A stretch of DNA of 64,000 bases from contig JARGXX010000095.1 in the NCBI GenBank assembly GCA_030374765.1, positions 2,294,001-2,358,000 on the forward strand, read 5' to 3'. This DNA is from Agarophyton chilense. Lineage: Eukaryota > Rhodophyta > Florideophyceae > Gracilariales > Gracilariaceae. The notes under the pieces are model-generated. The model saw only the letters and a list, made by a program, of their open reading frames with translations. It ran no database searches and was not told the DNA's origin. Positions 10,117 through 20,468 of the stretch are shown here, piece by piece (position 1 is the first letter of the stretch; the number at the start of each line of letters is the position of its first letter). Both the position numbers and the translations under genes were made by a program.

Positions 10117-11019
10117 TCAGTGTTTTCTGCACATCCTAGAGCAGTCATGATTACGCAAGAACGCGGAAATACTTCCTTTTCCGGAGAAAGAATTGAAGTC
10201 CTTCTTGATGACAGGTGCAGACAGGTAAATTGTCTTCTTCTTGTAATCAACCGACCCTTGCAAGTTCGATATCATGCTCTCTCTTTTGCTGTGGCGGATA
10301 CTGAAGTGTATCAAAGCTTGTAAGACAGTACCATAAGTAGTACCACGCAAATGTTTCAGGTCGTCCGAAGACTCGTAAAACGGTTCAAAGCTCTTCAAAT
10401 AGGGCTCCACAATCACTGAGCGACTTCTGACATCATGAAAGAAGTATCCCCTTCCCTTCTTCGGAATCAACACTTTTACCTTCCACCCCTTGGTGCCAAT
10501 GTGGTTCATGAAGTCCAGAACTAACTTCGCACTCTCCTTTGATTCTTTGATAAGTTTTTCGCCGTGATCTTTTCCACATGCATGACGCGGACGCACCCAT
10601 TTCACAGCGACCTTTTCCTCATCGTCGCCGATATATGCCCGACAAACATTGAATACGGAACCGCGATAGCATGAATTTTTGCTAATATCTCCCCATGAAA
10701 CTTTAATATCTTTCTCTTTGACTTCATGGATTACATCGCGAAAGGAAAACTCAGGATATTGTGGCCACCAATCCTCTCTCTCGCACCACCACAAACAGCG
10801 GGGAATGCACCTGCACCTGCAGAAAACAGCTTCATGGTTGCTATTTCTTCGACGAGGCTTGGCCCTCTCGCGACTGCCGCACGGAGTGCAACTGCAGTGC
10901 CAATTCTTGCAAAGTGAGCACGAGCGGTAAGAACAATTACCACGCTCAATCGATGATGGTTGTGAGCTTCTCTTAGAAGAGCACCGGTCACGGCTGCAAC
11001 AGTACATGGATGAAGACAT
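10117..11019 (-). CDS. Alpha-kinase domain protein lacking two signature aspartates (probable pseudokinase)
   Basis: 300 residues from the ATG at 11017-11019. The open frame upstream of it begins at a TTG. Residues about 95-300 match the MHCK/eEF2K alpha-kinase fold: an N-lobe with AVKW (K140 as ATP-contacting lysine), SVIVEPYLKSF, LQALIHFSIRHSKRES, and a C-terminal zinc-site signature H291-x-C293-x3-C297 after a Gly-containing segment and ISAFLRNH. In active members the block after LQAL reads D-L-Q-G and then T-D-P; here these are N252-L-Q-G and S-A268-P, so both acidic residues are replaced. Residues 1-90 are unusually rich in Cys, Arg and Ser. On the same strand another frame over that part (10731-10991) is Ala/Val-rich and more protein-like, so an upstream frameshift or an early stage of decay is possible. 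Substrates are unknown. Confidence 0.7.
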   Translation of the reverse strand: MSSSMYCCSRDRCSSKRSSQPSSIERGNCSYRSCSLCKNWHCSCTPCGSRERAKPRRRNSNHEAVFCRCRCIPRCLWWCEREDWWPQYPEFSFRDVIHEVKEKDIKVSWGDISKNSCYRGSVFNVCRAYIGDDEEKVAVKWVRPRHACGKDHGEKLIKESKESAKLVLDFMNHIGTKGWKVKVLIPKKGRGYFFHDVRSRSVIVEPYLKSFEPFYESSDDLKHLRGTTYGTVLQALIHFSIRHSKRESMISNLQGSVDYKKKTIYLSAPVIKKDFNSFSGKGSISAFLRNHDCSRMCRKH

Positions 11020-13475
11020 CGCGAAAAATACCGTCAGCTCCAGATATTTGAAACGGAAGCGGAAGCGCTCGGACTGCAACTGCAGTTGTAGCAGTTCTTG
11101 GTGAAAGAAACATTCCGGCTTTTATACACCGTGAGTAAAACTTGCAGGAGCGTGAAAGCACCTACACGTGCAAACAGCTCAGCACCAAAAGATACGAAGC
11201 GAGGTTGAAGGTGTATGGAATGCAGGGACCATTGCTGGACTTGCGCCTTGAAGGCCCCTAGCATCATAGCAATGGGTCCTTCAGATCAGTCAGTAGCATC
11301 CTTGGTGGGCTTTCCCGTCTTTCGATCCTTCTGCGTGGCAACCAACAATTCTCCAATGTCAAAAAGAGCAAACGCCGGAGTTCTAATGGTACAGGATGTC
11401 AGTGAGTCGAATGGCTTTCCCGGTTACAGAAGGTTCCCAATCAAAACGTTTTTCATCGTAAGGGTTCATCCTTGTACATAGCTGTGGCATGGAATGATAA
11501 TTAACGCGTTTCCATATCCCTTAACTTTTCTTAGTATGCCGTCAAGGCAATGATGGTTTCCAGAGAAGACACTGTAGTGTCTTGCCCGCAAAACAACAAA
11601 GCGGCAGTCCAGCTATTGACCCCTCGAAGCGGCGTTCACAGCATTAAAGGACAGGCAAAGAATAGGACTACGGCTGCGGGAATTTCAATATAAGAGGTCT
11701 GAATATGTGTTGCGATATATATATCATTCTTAGTGTGGAAGGATATTCCATGAGATTCGGTTCATCATGATAATTCTTTGGCAGTTTATAGGGAGAGCAA
11801 TGCGCAACGTAGCCCCTCGCTGATGACTGCCATGTCTCGCTTGGCTGTCCCCAAGAGCTGACGCACACGAGAAGTAGAGCACTAAAACACTGTCTGCGGC
11901 GGGCTGTATCTCATGCCACGAAAAAGAGAGATAGGATGTTCGACTAGCTTGTCTGAACGACAGACTGTTGCACCCAGCGTTTAAGGAAGCGTTGTACATG
12001 TCACGTTAATCCTGTGATCAATTGTACTGACTTGTGCCACAACAGATTTTGTCATCCGAAAGGGTGTCGAAAAAGAAGCACAGAGCTATTGGCTGGTGGT
12101 TGGCTGGTATGTGCACACTACTGCTGGAAGACAGAGGCCAACCGAACCCTTGTTCCGCTCACACTATCACGGTAGCACCATGCATCGTTGGTGGCTCTTG
12201 CTGGCTCTTGGCATGTGCTAGCCACAAAAAAGAGAATTAAGGCTGTTCTACAACATTAAGGGCATGGCCAGGCATGACAACAGTTAAATCGTGAACGCTG
12301 ATTCTGACTAAAAACGTGAACGCTGATTCTGATTAAAATCTTGAACGCTTTCATTTCAGAATCTGCGAAGACAGATAATTAGGCAACGATGCATCTTTCT
12401 TGGTACACAGGCAAGGTTGCTCCTCTTCTTCGTCATGTGGCCTTCCACAAATCGACTACGCGAAAGAGCGTAAAGCTCTATAAATTCTTCCTTAATCCGT
12501 CCCCACACCGCATATGGTCTCGTCCTTCGCAATCAGACGCGATTACTTACCACCTGCAATAAATGTAGGATGCACTACAGGAGAGCAGCTGACTTCCGTA
12601 GCACTGAAATTTGAACTACAGAGGAAAGCCGCCGGTGATATTGATACTTGGCAGGGAGAGCGAACTAACCAGGTTAGAAAACCGAAATGTGCATTAAGCG
12701 CGCAAAATCCGGATAAAAGCCCACCATTTCATTTGGCCACTGTCGACAAGCAGGATTTGCTGATAATATCATTTCAGAACTTAAAAGTGCCGTCCGACCT
12801 CTAAACTTGCCCGATCACTACCGCATCTTTATCGATACAAATACACAGCCCATGTCGCATACGCATCTTCTTGCGTCGTTGTCCCATTCCCTTGACCTGG
12901 ACGCCCCACACGCCGGCTTCTTGCGAGAAGTTCTATCGATGGACACCGTCGTCTAATTTGAAGGTTATTTTGAACAGCAGAACGATAAAGGTTTGCCCGC
13001 TTACTGCGTAACAATCAACGAACGCGCGGTTTGTGGATCTTAATTCATGTAACTCCTAAAGCGACTCTGATTACTGATAAGAACACCTTGGGTTTGTCAT
13101 CCGATACATGTGAACCTTTGCTTGAACACTGCCAGGTAAAAAAATGGAGTTGGGCTGAATACTCCACACTGCGGAGCAACGGAAACTCGCACAACCGCAT
13201 GTGGGCCCGCAACCCAAACATATAGCTTGTTCAACATGGACGAGGTCTTATCGAGTCACTAAAACCGAAGCAGAGGTAAGATAAACATGAGTAGAATGAA
13301 TACAGTCCAGCGGAAGCCGTTTTCCACGGAGATGGTCAATATTCCGTAGCCTTCTTCTTCCGCCTTTCTTGGACTTCAGCATTCTCTCAAGCAGGAAGAG
13401 GTTGTAATGCCCTGACATCGAAAAAGGCTTGTCAACAGACAAAAGGGATGCTTGACACTCTTCCATAATGGCGTT
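11020..13475. other. Intergenic region, no gene supported
   Basis: 2.4 kb with only short ORFs. The longest ATG-initiated one is 12514-12804 (96 codons), without recognisable features. A 25-bp tandem repeat lies at 12291-12363. An open frame at 11034-11267 (minus) is in the same frame as the alternative N-terminal frame of the alpha-kinase gene and may be part of its decayed or unspliced 5' region. Confidence 0.5.
12291..12363. repeat. 25-bp tandem repeat, about 2.5 copies
   Basis: Copies start at 12291, 12316 and 12341, each opening with GTGAACGCTG or TTGAACGCT. The first two differ at two positions and the third is partial. Confidence 0.8.
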
Positions 13476-15218
13476 TTACGGTGTGTGCTTGTCAATGCGG
13501 CACTTCCCAAAGCTGATCTTACTTTGGGTGCTCTTCCTACGTTTTGTGGCAGGATTCGACCCATCTTGCTTCATCGGCATACCAAGTTTGTGCATGATCC
13601 TATCTCGTGGTCGCTTCAATCGACTCATTTTTTTTCTTTCTTCAACTTTCTCCACATTTTTCAGCACCTCAAAATCAATGTCATCATCAGAACCAACTTC
13701 AATGTTCTTAATGGCCTGCTTCACTTCCGAATCATGGTCTTCTTCGCTGAAATCATCTATTGTCTCGCCGCCGTGCTTGGTGCTTTTCGCAGCTAATTCT
13801 TTCTCACGTTGCTGCTTGAGCAACGATCGTGCACTTTGGAAATCGGCAGCAGGTGTAGAAGGCGTGCTCCGAGTTTGGGATATTCCGTGTTTTATTGCGT
13901 GGTTGGCAACGCGAATGGCCATTCGGCCCCGAACTTCGTTGATGTCAAAACAAACATCACATCCATGACGGCCGCATATCTTACTCGCCAAAGCCTTCTC
14001 ACCAAAATACTCGAGTAGAACAACGCGTCTGCATCGCAGTTTGACGCAATACTCTTTCACGCTCTTGAGCTTCTTCTCTCGTGATTCGACAAGATGCTCC
14101 TCAGGGGTTCTCTGCCGATTGAGAAAATTGTACAGTTCAACATCGCGCTCAGAGTAATATAGGATACTATCACATGGCTTGCCATCACGCCCGGCACGGC
14201 CACTTTCTTGATAGAAGGCCTCTAGACTTTTTGGTATAGAGTGATGAATGACATAGCGAATGGCTGACACATCTATGCCCATTCCAAACGCAGTAGAGGC
14301 GACAACAACTGGACACTCGCCGCTTTCAAATTTCTGCTGAGCGGCCTTTCTCGACTTTGTGGACAGTCCAGCGTGGTACGAAAGCGCAGGCACGCCATTA
14401 GAATTGAGTAGATCCGCCATACCATCCACGGTCGAGCGCTTGAACGCATAAACGATGCCAGTTTGAAACGAAAGATCGTTGTTTCGACGGGCAAGAATGT
14501 ACGATACAATATCAAGTTCGACGGCGGTTTGCAAAGCATCCACATAGCGCACTTGGTAAAAAACGTTACTTCTCAAAAAGGACGTGCGCACGTGCTTTGC
14601 GTGAGGAATGCACAACGACTTGAGGATATGGGACTGGACAAACGGGGTAGCCGTTGCAGTAAGTGCAACGAGCGGGACGTCAGGAAACTTTTTCTTGACC
14701 ACACCCAGATTGGCATAAGCCTTCCGAAAATCATGCCCCCATTCCGAGATGCAATGCGCTTCATCAACAGCGACGAGCGCTAGCTTTCGCTTCCGATACA
14801 GCTTGTCAAGCACGTCCTGAAAGGAGGGAGAAGTGAGCTTCTCCGGAGTCAGGTAAAGAAGCGCAAAAGGAATTTGAGCGCGATGCAAGGAAGCAATCAC
14901 CTGACGGTTGTGCACCACGGACTCTGCAGAAGACAGCATGGTGGCCGGAATGCGCAACGCACGCAACGAGGCAACCTGATTGTGCATAAGGGAGAGCAAA
15001 GGTGTGATAACCAACGTGATGCTGTTGTGGGAGCGATGCAGGTAGAGCGCCGGAAGTTGATAAGTAAGCGACTTTCCGCTGCCGGTGGGCGCTACGACGA
15101 AGACATCGCGCGCAGCCAGCAGATGGGCCACGGCCACGTTCTGGTTCGCGCGCAACCGGTCGTGTCCAAAATGCTCAGCAAGAAGGCTAGTAAGCAGAGT
15201 GTCTGCGGCGCCGACCAT
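13476..15218 (-). CDS. RecQ-family DNA helicase
   Basis: 580 residues from the ATG at 15216-15218. RecQ enzymes unwind DNA 3'-5' using ATP during recombination, replication restart and repair in the nucleus. Visible motifs are RANQNVAVAHLLA (motif 0 region), APTGSGKS (Walker A, K49), VITPLLSLMHNQV (motif Ia), VDEAHCISEWGHDFR (DEAH 152-155 plus the aromatic-rich loop), ALTATAT (motif III), SYHAGLS, ASTAFGMGIDVSAIRYVIHH (motif V) and YQESGRAGRDG (motif VI). A zinc-binding region follows (an upstream CRRVVLLEYFGE segment, then CGRHGCDVC). No winged-helix or HRDC domain is evident; the last ~120 residues are charged with an acidic patch and a Lys/Arg-rich tail. The layout resembles compact RecQ/RECQ5-type proteins, but the subfamily is uncertain. 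Divergent from the gene at 15733, with 514 bp between. Confidence 0.95.
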   Translation of the reverse strand: MVGAADTLLTSLLAEHFGHDRLRANQNVAVAHLLAARDVFVVAPTGSGKSLTYQLPALYLHRSHNSITLVITPLLSLMHNQVASLRALRIPATMLSSAESVVHNRQVIASLHRAQIPFALLYLTPEKLTSPSFQDVLDKLYRKRKLALVAVDEAHCISEWGHDFRKAYANLGVVKKKFPDVPLVALTATATPFVQSHILKSLCIPHAKHVRTSFLRSNVFYQVRYVDALQTAVELDIVSYILARRNNDLSFQTGIVYAFKRSTVDGMADLLNSNGVPALSYHAGLSTKSRKAAQQKFESGECPVVVASTAFGMGIDVSAIRYVIHHSIPKSLEAFYQESGRAGRDGKPCDSILYYSERDVELYNFLNRQRTPEEHLVESREKKLKSVKEYCVKLRCRRVVLLEYFGEKALASKICGRHGCDVCFDINEVRGRMAIRVANHAIKHGISQTRSTPSTPAADFQSARSLLKQQREKELAAKSTKHGGETIDDFSEEDHDSEVKQAIKNIEVGSDDDIDFEVLKNVEKVEERKKMSRLKRPRDRIMHKLGMPMKQDGSNPATKRRKSTQSKISFGKCRIDKHTP

Positions 15219-15732
15219 GACGCGCAGCCGTCAGGGGGTCAACGATGGCGCGGCGCGGGTGTGAGACAGAGACAGGCAGCGCGGCGGGGGAGCAAGGTTC
15301 GCTTTCGGACGGACAGCGCCAATTTGGCGCCAAAACGAAAAGCGGCGATGCATGTCATGCCGAAAAGGAAGTCTCCAGACGCGCATGCGGCGCAGTGGCT
15401 CGACAGCGGCGGTCCGGCGTACTTGTTCGTCTGCCATTGGCGATTTGTGCACAGGCTCTCGCGCACGCCGCCGTCACCGGCACGTGCGCGGCGCGTGCAG
15501 AGAGAGAGCATCTATACACCAATGTCCAACGTCGCCCGACGTCCTGCACAGCCGTGCGTGTAACACCAAAGTTAGCGGAGGTGTTGCCCGTGCGCACTTG
15601 GGCAATCGCAGGCGCTTTCGATGAAAACTGCTCCTGCCGCACCCGCCGCTTCTCTCCACTTCAAGTTGCGTGCGTATCAACGAGCTCCGCATCCTCTCTT
15701 CCGCCTCCGCCTCGCGCTTCATCGCACCCTCG
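15219..15732. promoter_or_regulatory. Divergent promoter region between RecQ and a small nuclear-type gene
   Basis: 514-bp GC-rich spacer with starts on both sides and no credible gene inside, so it must serve both. It contains CACGTG at 15480-15485. No TATA-like element was recognised. Confidence 0.45.
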
Positions 15733-16509
15733 ATGGAAGCCGCCTGTGATTTCTCCGCCTTGCACTGCCCGCGTCTCAATCCTCCCCCCCCATCAGCAGA
15801 CAAGATAATCATCACCGGCTGGGAACTCGAGCGCAGCCCAATCGAGGACAATACCCATCCCTGCTTCAGTCCCGCCCTGGGCCTCTACACCGTGCCGGTT
15901 GACGGTCTGTATCAGATTGTTGTTGAGGTCATTCCTCTCGGCGGGCCCGCCATTGCTAACGCTAACAATCATCGTGAGGTCGTCCCGTACGCCATCTGTT
16001 TGCAAGAGCCACCCAGCGAACAGGAAGATCAGATACTGCGTCGCTACCACGACATCGGCAACAAATTCGCAAAGGTGGAACATATAAAAAAAGGTACCCA
16101 AATCACATGTGTCCGTATGCCAAATATCCCAGGTGATGAGTGTCTGCGCTTCAAAGTTGAGATTGTCATTCGCAAACGAAAAAGGGAAGAAAAGGAGCTC
16201 ACCAAAAAAGAGAAGAAGAAACGAAACAAGAGGCAAAGGAAGCAAGCCATGGCCCGTCAGCCTCATATTTTGCCGGCTCGTGGTCGTGGAGACGCTTCGC
16301 GCTTGAGCGAACAAGATCTCTCGCACTTTGATATCGATGACGCTTCTGACAGTGACAGTGAGTGGGAGACCGGATTTGAGAGTGATTCCACTTCTGATGA
16401 TCTCCCCGCCAGCCTTGCCAAGCGATTTAAACCTTCCCACCATCGTGATTTCGATGACCTCAATCGCAGCGATGTCTTCTTCGACATTAACGACGAAGTA
16501 GTCTCTTGA
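15733..16509 (+). CDS. Small protein with beta-rich N-terminal domain, basic linker and acidic tail
   Basis: 258 residues from the ATG at 15733; the frame upstream begins only with a GTG. Residues about 25-150 look like a compact beta-sandwich: ALGLYTVPVDGLYQIVVEVI resembles the front strands of C1q/TNF-like jelly-rolls (aromatic-rich GLY.V..DGLY), followed by further short strands and LRFKVEIVIRKR. Residues about 150-180 are strongly basic (KRKREEKELTKKEKKKRNKR), a likely nuclear or nucleolar localisation signal. The rest is acidic and serine-rich (DASDSDSEWETGFESDSTSD). The combination of a beta domain with a basic and an acidic tail recalls histone chaperones, but I do not recognise the family and the jelly-roll idea is tentative. 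Convergent with the TFIIIC gene. Confidence 0.75.
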   Translation: MEAACDFSALHCPRLNPPPPSADKIIITGWELERSPIEDNTHPCFSPALGLYTVPVDGLYQIVVEVIPLGGPAIANANNHREVVPYAICLQEPPSEQEDQILRRYHDIGNKFAKVEHIKKGTQITCVRMPNIPGDECLRFKVEIVIRKRKREEKELTKKEKKKRNKRQRKQAMARQPHILPARGRGDASRLSEQDLSHFDIDDASDSDSEWETGFESDSTSDDLPASLAKRFKPSHHRDFDDLNRSDVFFDINDEVVS

Positions 16510-16856
16510 ACTTCTCCTTCCATTGCTTGTTCCATTATATATTATCCTTGTTTAACCTCATCCATACCTTGAATAAATTGTTGAACTAGCTTGTTCTTCA
16601 ACACTTTTGCATGAGGTTGCTGCCTTGGTTGAGTCCAACTCATCTGATTCGAGCAAAATTTCTCACGATGTTATCGCCTGCTCAGACGAAAAGGAGTCGC
16701 AGTCAACCACCGCTAGCAACTAGTAAGTCGAGCGCCATTGTCGACGCCTCAATCTTCATGCTTCGAGATCATCTGATGGCCATTCACCGTATTGAACGTC
16801 TTCGGAGTCCTTCGCGTTTCCCCATGATACAAATTATCACAGCAAGCCGCTCGTGC
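16510..16856. other. Convergent 3' spacer
   Basis: 347 bp between two convergent stop codons. It should contain both 3' UTRs. No gene is supported. Confidence 0.6.
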
Positions 16857-19445
16857 TCAGAACACGAGATACTCTTCGCAAACAGCCGTCGCCATTTCCA
16901 GGCACCCGCTTCCCCGGTATATCTGGATCAAATTATACGCCGCATCACGCTTTACATCAGCCCACATGGGAGTCTTATCCCGCACCACCCCTTCATAATC
17001 CTTCGTCAGCACTCGCTTGTACGCTTCGGCGGCGTAGTGCAGTAGCCCAAGTTGATGCATGGCTCTCCCCAAATTGTAGTCTGTCTCCATTTCGTACAAT
17101 CCTCGTTCCTCAGCGGGCGCTCCTGCCGTTCGATTTCGCCTGTAATCGTTCAAAAACGCGAGAGCATACGTGATCATCTCATTCCGATTCTGTATGCGTC
17201 TTCCAGAAGCAACATACAGCGTCTGAATGGCGAGCACCAAGCATATGAGAGGATGATTGGGAAACAAATTCAAAGCGTGTAGGTATATTCCAACCGTGTA
17301 CCGTCGAATGTTAATTCCTCCTCTACTAGAGCAATTTCCGGCTATGAAAGCCAAGTACAACGACGGATTCTTCCTTCGTAATCTCTTCAAGAATTGAAAC
17401 GATCTATTGCGCTGGACATCACTTTCGATCTTCCACATTTGATCGATCACGGCATACGCAAACGCTTCATCCGCACTCTTCGGTTCTTCCAACAACAAAA
17501 TTCTTCCAGTGTCATGCGCACGAGCGAGGTCGCCAACCGCAGTTGATGTGATAGTATCAAGCACTCTCAACCGACGTTTCAGATCCATTCGGCCGCCACT
17601 TAAACGAAGATGTGCCAGTGAATCGAAAATGCGCACCAAGGATGACGCTTTCTTCAAATCATTCCTTGCTTGAAATGAAAAAACTACCATTTCTGCGACC
17701 TCCACCATCTGATCATCGACTAAGATTCGCATCATACTAGCGCCTAGTTCCTGAAGTTTTTCCCTATCCATACCAATTGTCGTCACACGTGCCATTCTGT
17801 AACTTTCAATCGGATCAGGCATATCATTCGCCTTAGACCCGTCTGTGGCATTAATCCCTTCAGTTTCTTTTCTAACATTCTCGTTCCCTATAGAATATTG
17901 AATGGAGTTCTCCTGAGGATCAGACTCACTTAAAAATAATGCATATTCCAATGGAGTGAACACCTGCAACAAAAATCCATCAGTATCTCCACTGTCAAAC
18001 AGATTCTTTCCAAGAGCAAGCGCATCGACCGCCTCCCTTCGTTCTTTTCCAGTAAGAGAGTACTGCACCACAAGATTCGAATACTTTTTGGTTGTCTTGC
18101 GCTTGGCCTTTGCGATTTCTTTTGTGGGTTGAAACTGTTGATACCTCAATGAAGCTTCCACATGACGAGGATGCTCCGATAGCACCCATTCTAAATCAGA
18201 TTTCGCCTTAGTCATGTCCCCGATGCCCAAACAACAAACTGCCCTATGAAGCCGTAGATCGACTGGGTTCTCCGTCTGGTTCTTCATGTCTAGGAGCATG
18301 GTATAAGCGCGAACCCCATCAGCAAAATTTGACCCCTCCCTGCACGCGTCAGCAACCTGTTTGAGTAACATAGGGTGTTTGGCAATAATACTCGGTGATG
18401 ACATGAATTCTCGGAACGTAGGTTCCGCAACTGTGGAAGAAACAAGTCTGTGATGACAAATCGCTTCCAACAAGCGTTGGACAAATGTTAGTGCACATCC
18501 CAATTCGGCATTCAGATCCTTCGCTCTGGACAATAGGGCTGCTGCGTCGAGATAACGATTCTCAACGAAACGCAAGGCGATCAGGATTTCTAATAGAGCT
18601 TGAATGCTTTTCAGTTTGCTATGACGACCTGTGCTCTTCCTCTGTGCCGCAACTTCACAATCTCGGACCATTCCTTCAATAACCTTGGATGCCTTTTCGG
18701 TTGACTTTGCCTTCCTGTATAGTCCTGTGACCAGGTGTGCTAGCTCTATGTCGTCCGGAGTAATCCTAGCTATTCTGCTGAAGTTTTCAGCAGCCTTTCC
18801 ATGCTTTCCGAGTTTCATAAAGAGAAGACCCCTGCCACGAAGTGCTGCTGTATCCCCGTTATTGGAACCGCGGAGCGCTTGGGATAGGCAGTATATTGCC
18901 TTTTCAAAATCACCTTCTTCTTCCCACAGAGCTGCGTTGCGCTTCCACAGGTCTTTATCTTGGCGATTGAGTTCCGCCGCACTCATGTACAACTCAAGAG
19001 CCTTCTTTTTATCTCCTTGTTCTTCATGAATGAGGGCCAGGGTTCTGCGAGGAGCTACGGCACTGGGTGCCTCGCTGATGACCCTCTGTAGCAACTCCGA
19101 GGCTTCTTTGAAGTTCTTCGCAACGTAAGCCAATGTTGCAGCTCCCATAACAGAGCCCAGTTTTCGTGGGACGTCTGTAGGTCTTGCACGTTTTTTAGTT
19201 CCGTGTTGGCCATGTCGAAGTTTTCGTTTTCTGCCTCGCCGTCTAAACTGCTGCCTCACCGCGATGAGGTCATCTATAGTAGCACCAAAGACCTCTTCTC
19301 TTTCCTTCTTTTCTGCTAAATCCTCCTCCGAACTTGCTAACGGATCGCTCTCTTCTCCCTCACTATCTGTGCTTTTCTGATGTAAGACATAGTTTAATCC
19401 ATCTCCATCAACATCGAAGTCGATATCTTCGTTGTCAGACAACAT
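16857..19445 (-). CDS. GTF3C3: RNA polymerase III transcription factor TFIIIC TPR subunit (GTF3C3/Tfc4 type)
   Basis: 862 residues from the ATG at 19443-19445. This subunit of the TFIIIC tau-A lobe carries tetratricopeptide repeats and recruits TFIIIB to tRNA genes. The order fits: an acidic N-terminus (MLSDNEDIDFDVDGDG), a basic segment near residues 68-90 (RRRGRKRKL...GTKKRAR), then tandem TPRs from about residue 100 (NFKEASELLQRVISEAPSAV, GDKKKALELYMSAAELNRQD, GDFEKAIYCLSQAL, GKHGKAAENFSRIARITPDD). The C-terminal part has NHPLICLVLAIQTLYVASGR, NRNEMITYALAFLNDYRR and YNLGRAMHQLGLLHYAAEAY, as in the C-terminal TPR array of Tfc4/TFIIIC102. Length is close to that of human GTF3C3. No breaks or introns were seen. 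It is transcribed in the same direction as the pyruvate kinase gene upstream. Confidence 0.88.
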   Translation of the reverse strand: MLSDNEDIDFDVDGDGLNYVLHQKSTDSEGEESDPLASSEEDLAEKKEREEVFGATIDDLIAVRQQFRRRGRKRKLRHGQHGTKKRARPTDVPRKLGSVMGAATLAYVAKNFKEASELLQRVISEAPSAVAPRRTLALIHEEQGDKKKALELYMSAAELNRQDKDLWKRNAALWEEEGDFEKAIYCLSQALRGSNNGDTAALRGRGLLFMKLGKHGKAAENFSRIARITPDDIELAHLVTGLYRKAKSTEKASKVIEGMVRDCEVAAQRKSTGRHSKLKSIQALLEILIALRFVENRYLDAAALLSRAKDLNAELGCALTFVQRLLEAICHHRLVSSTVAEPTFREFMSSPSIIAKHPMLLKQVADACREGSNFADGVRAYTMLLDMKNQTENPVDLRLHRAVCCLGIGDMTKAKSDLEWVLSEHPRHVEASLRYQQFQPTKEIAKAKRKTTKKYSNLVVQYSLTGKERREAVDALALGKNLFDSGDTDGFLLQVFTPLEYALFLSESDPQENSIQYSIGNENVRKETEGINATDGSKANDMPDPIESYRMARVTTIGMDREKLQELGASMMRILVDDQMVEVAEMVVFSFQARNDLKKASSLVRIFDSLAHLRLSGGRMDLKRRLRVLDTITSTAVGDLARAHDTGRILLLEEPKSADEAFAYAVIDQMWKIESDVQRNRSFQFLKRLRRKNPSLYLAFIAGNCSSRGGINIRRYTVGIYLHALNLFPNHPLICLVLAIQTLYVASGRRIQNRNEMITYALAFLNDYRRNRTAGAPAEERGLYEMETDYNLGRAMHQLGLLHYAAEAYKRVLTKDYEGVVRDKTPMWADVKRDAAYNLIQIYRGSGCLEMATAVCEEYLVF

Positions 19446-20468
19446 GGCCTATCAGAAATTAATGTCGAAAAAAGGTTGCGCAATGGTAACTGTTCCGGCT
19501 TATGAGGATAAAAAGTCTTTTTGTTTCCATTGACATAGTGGGTAAATGAAGACCATCCAAAACACCTGGAAAACTATATGAAACTTTGCCAAGTTCTGCT
19601 GTGGTTCTTAGTGCACGCAGGGCGAATTTTCGGGGAGCTTCGAACTGAGCAGGCTCCTTTTGCCTTTTCCATGGAACCCACGCTATGGGCCTCTCGCTCC
19701 TCAACTTCGGCTCTTTTAACTCTGGTAGTCTCCTGCTAGGCTTCCACGATGTAAAGAACAAGAGTTTTTCAGTCCGCATGGAGCCAAGTCCGCTTTTCAT
19801 CGCATGGTGAGGGGGAACTCAAGACTGAAAATTGACCTAAATCGATTCGAAACGTGTGGAATATTTCAGTGTGTGCTTTTTGCATCGTTTACTTTCGAGA
19901 GAATCATCATGATATGGTTCGAAACTTACACTTCAGAATTGTTCAAAACCTTTTCAAAATGATCTCTCTCTGCTCGCTTTGCTATTGTACGTTGGGTAGC
20001 TAACTTGCTCTTCGTACTAAGACAGCGTTTAAGATTGAAGGGATACGAAGGATTCTCGCAACCCTTATCCTCACGAGTATCTGTTTTCACTGATATCCTT
20101 GCGAGCCTAATATGTTTACAACGAGTCGACATGACGAGATTCTGTTGATGTGTAGGGCTGCAATCCGAAAACATACCGCATTCTAATTCTTTGAAACGGA
20201 AGACAGGATCGTCACTTTGAATATGACTGGAAGGCCTAATTGAATGACGACGGGTTTCGCAGACACTGTTTTCAGCAATCAGCAAACCGCTGGTCATGCA
20301 ACGAAGGTTACATGTGCTCTTGATGAAGGAGATTGCAATAATTGCAGACTTCAGGCACTGCCACTGACAACGAGGAGTCTGTTCCTTCACTTCAGCCTTG
20401 CAGGTAGTTCAGTACTATGAATCTCCGTGTCCCTCGCCGCCCACCGGATGATAAGGGAAAAAATCATC
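19446..20468. other. Intergenic region with small ORFs of doubtful status
   Basis: 1.0 kb between two minus-strand genes. It holds an ATG-initiated 113-codon frame at 19459-19800 (minus) and a 154-codon frame at 19926-20390 (minus) that opens at a GTG. Neither has a recognisable motif. Either could be leader or spacer sequence. Confidence 0.4.

Noticed and set aside
12514-12804. 96-codon ATG-initiated frame
   Set aside because: No signal peptide, domain, low-complexity signature or neighbour support; a frame of this length is expected by chance.
14874-15563. 229-codon plus-strand open frame
   Set aside because: Antisense to the well-supported RecQ N-terminus and the divergent promoter; no family features.
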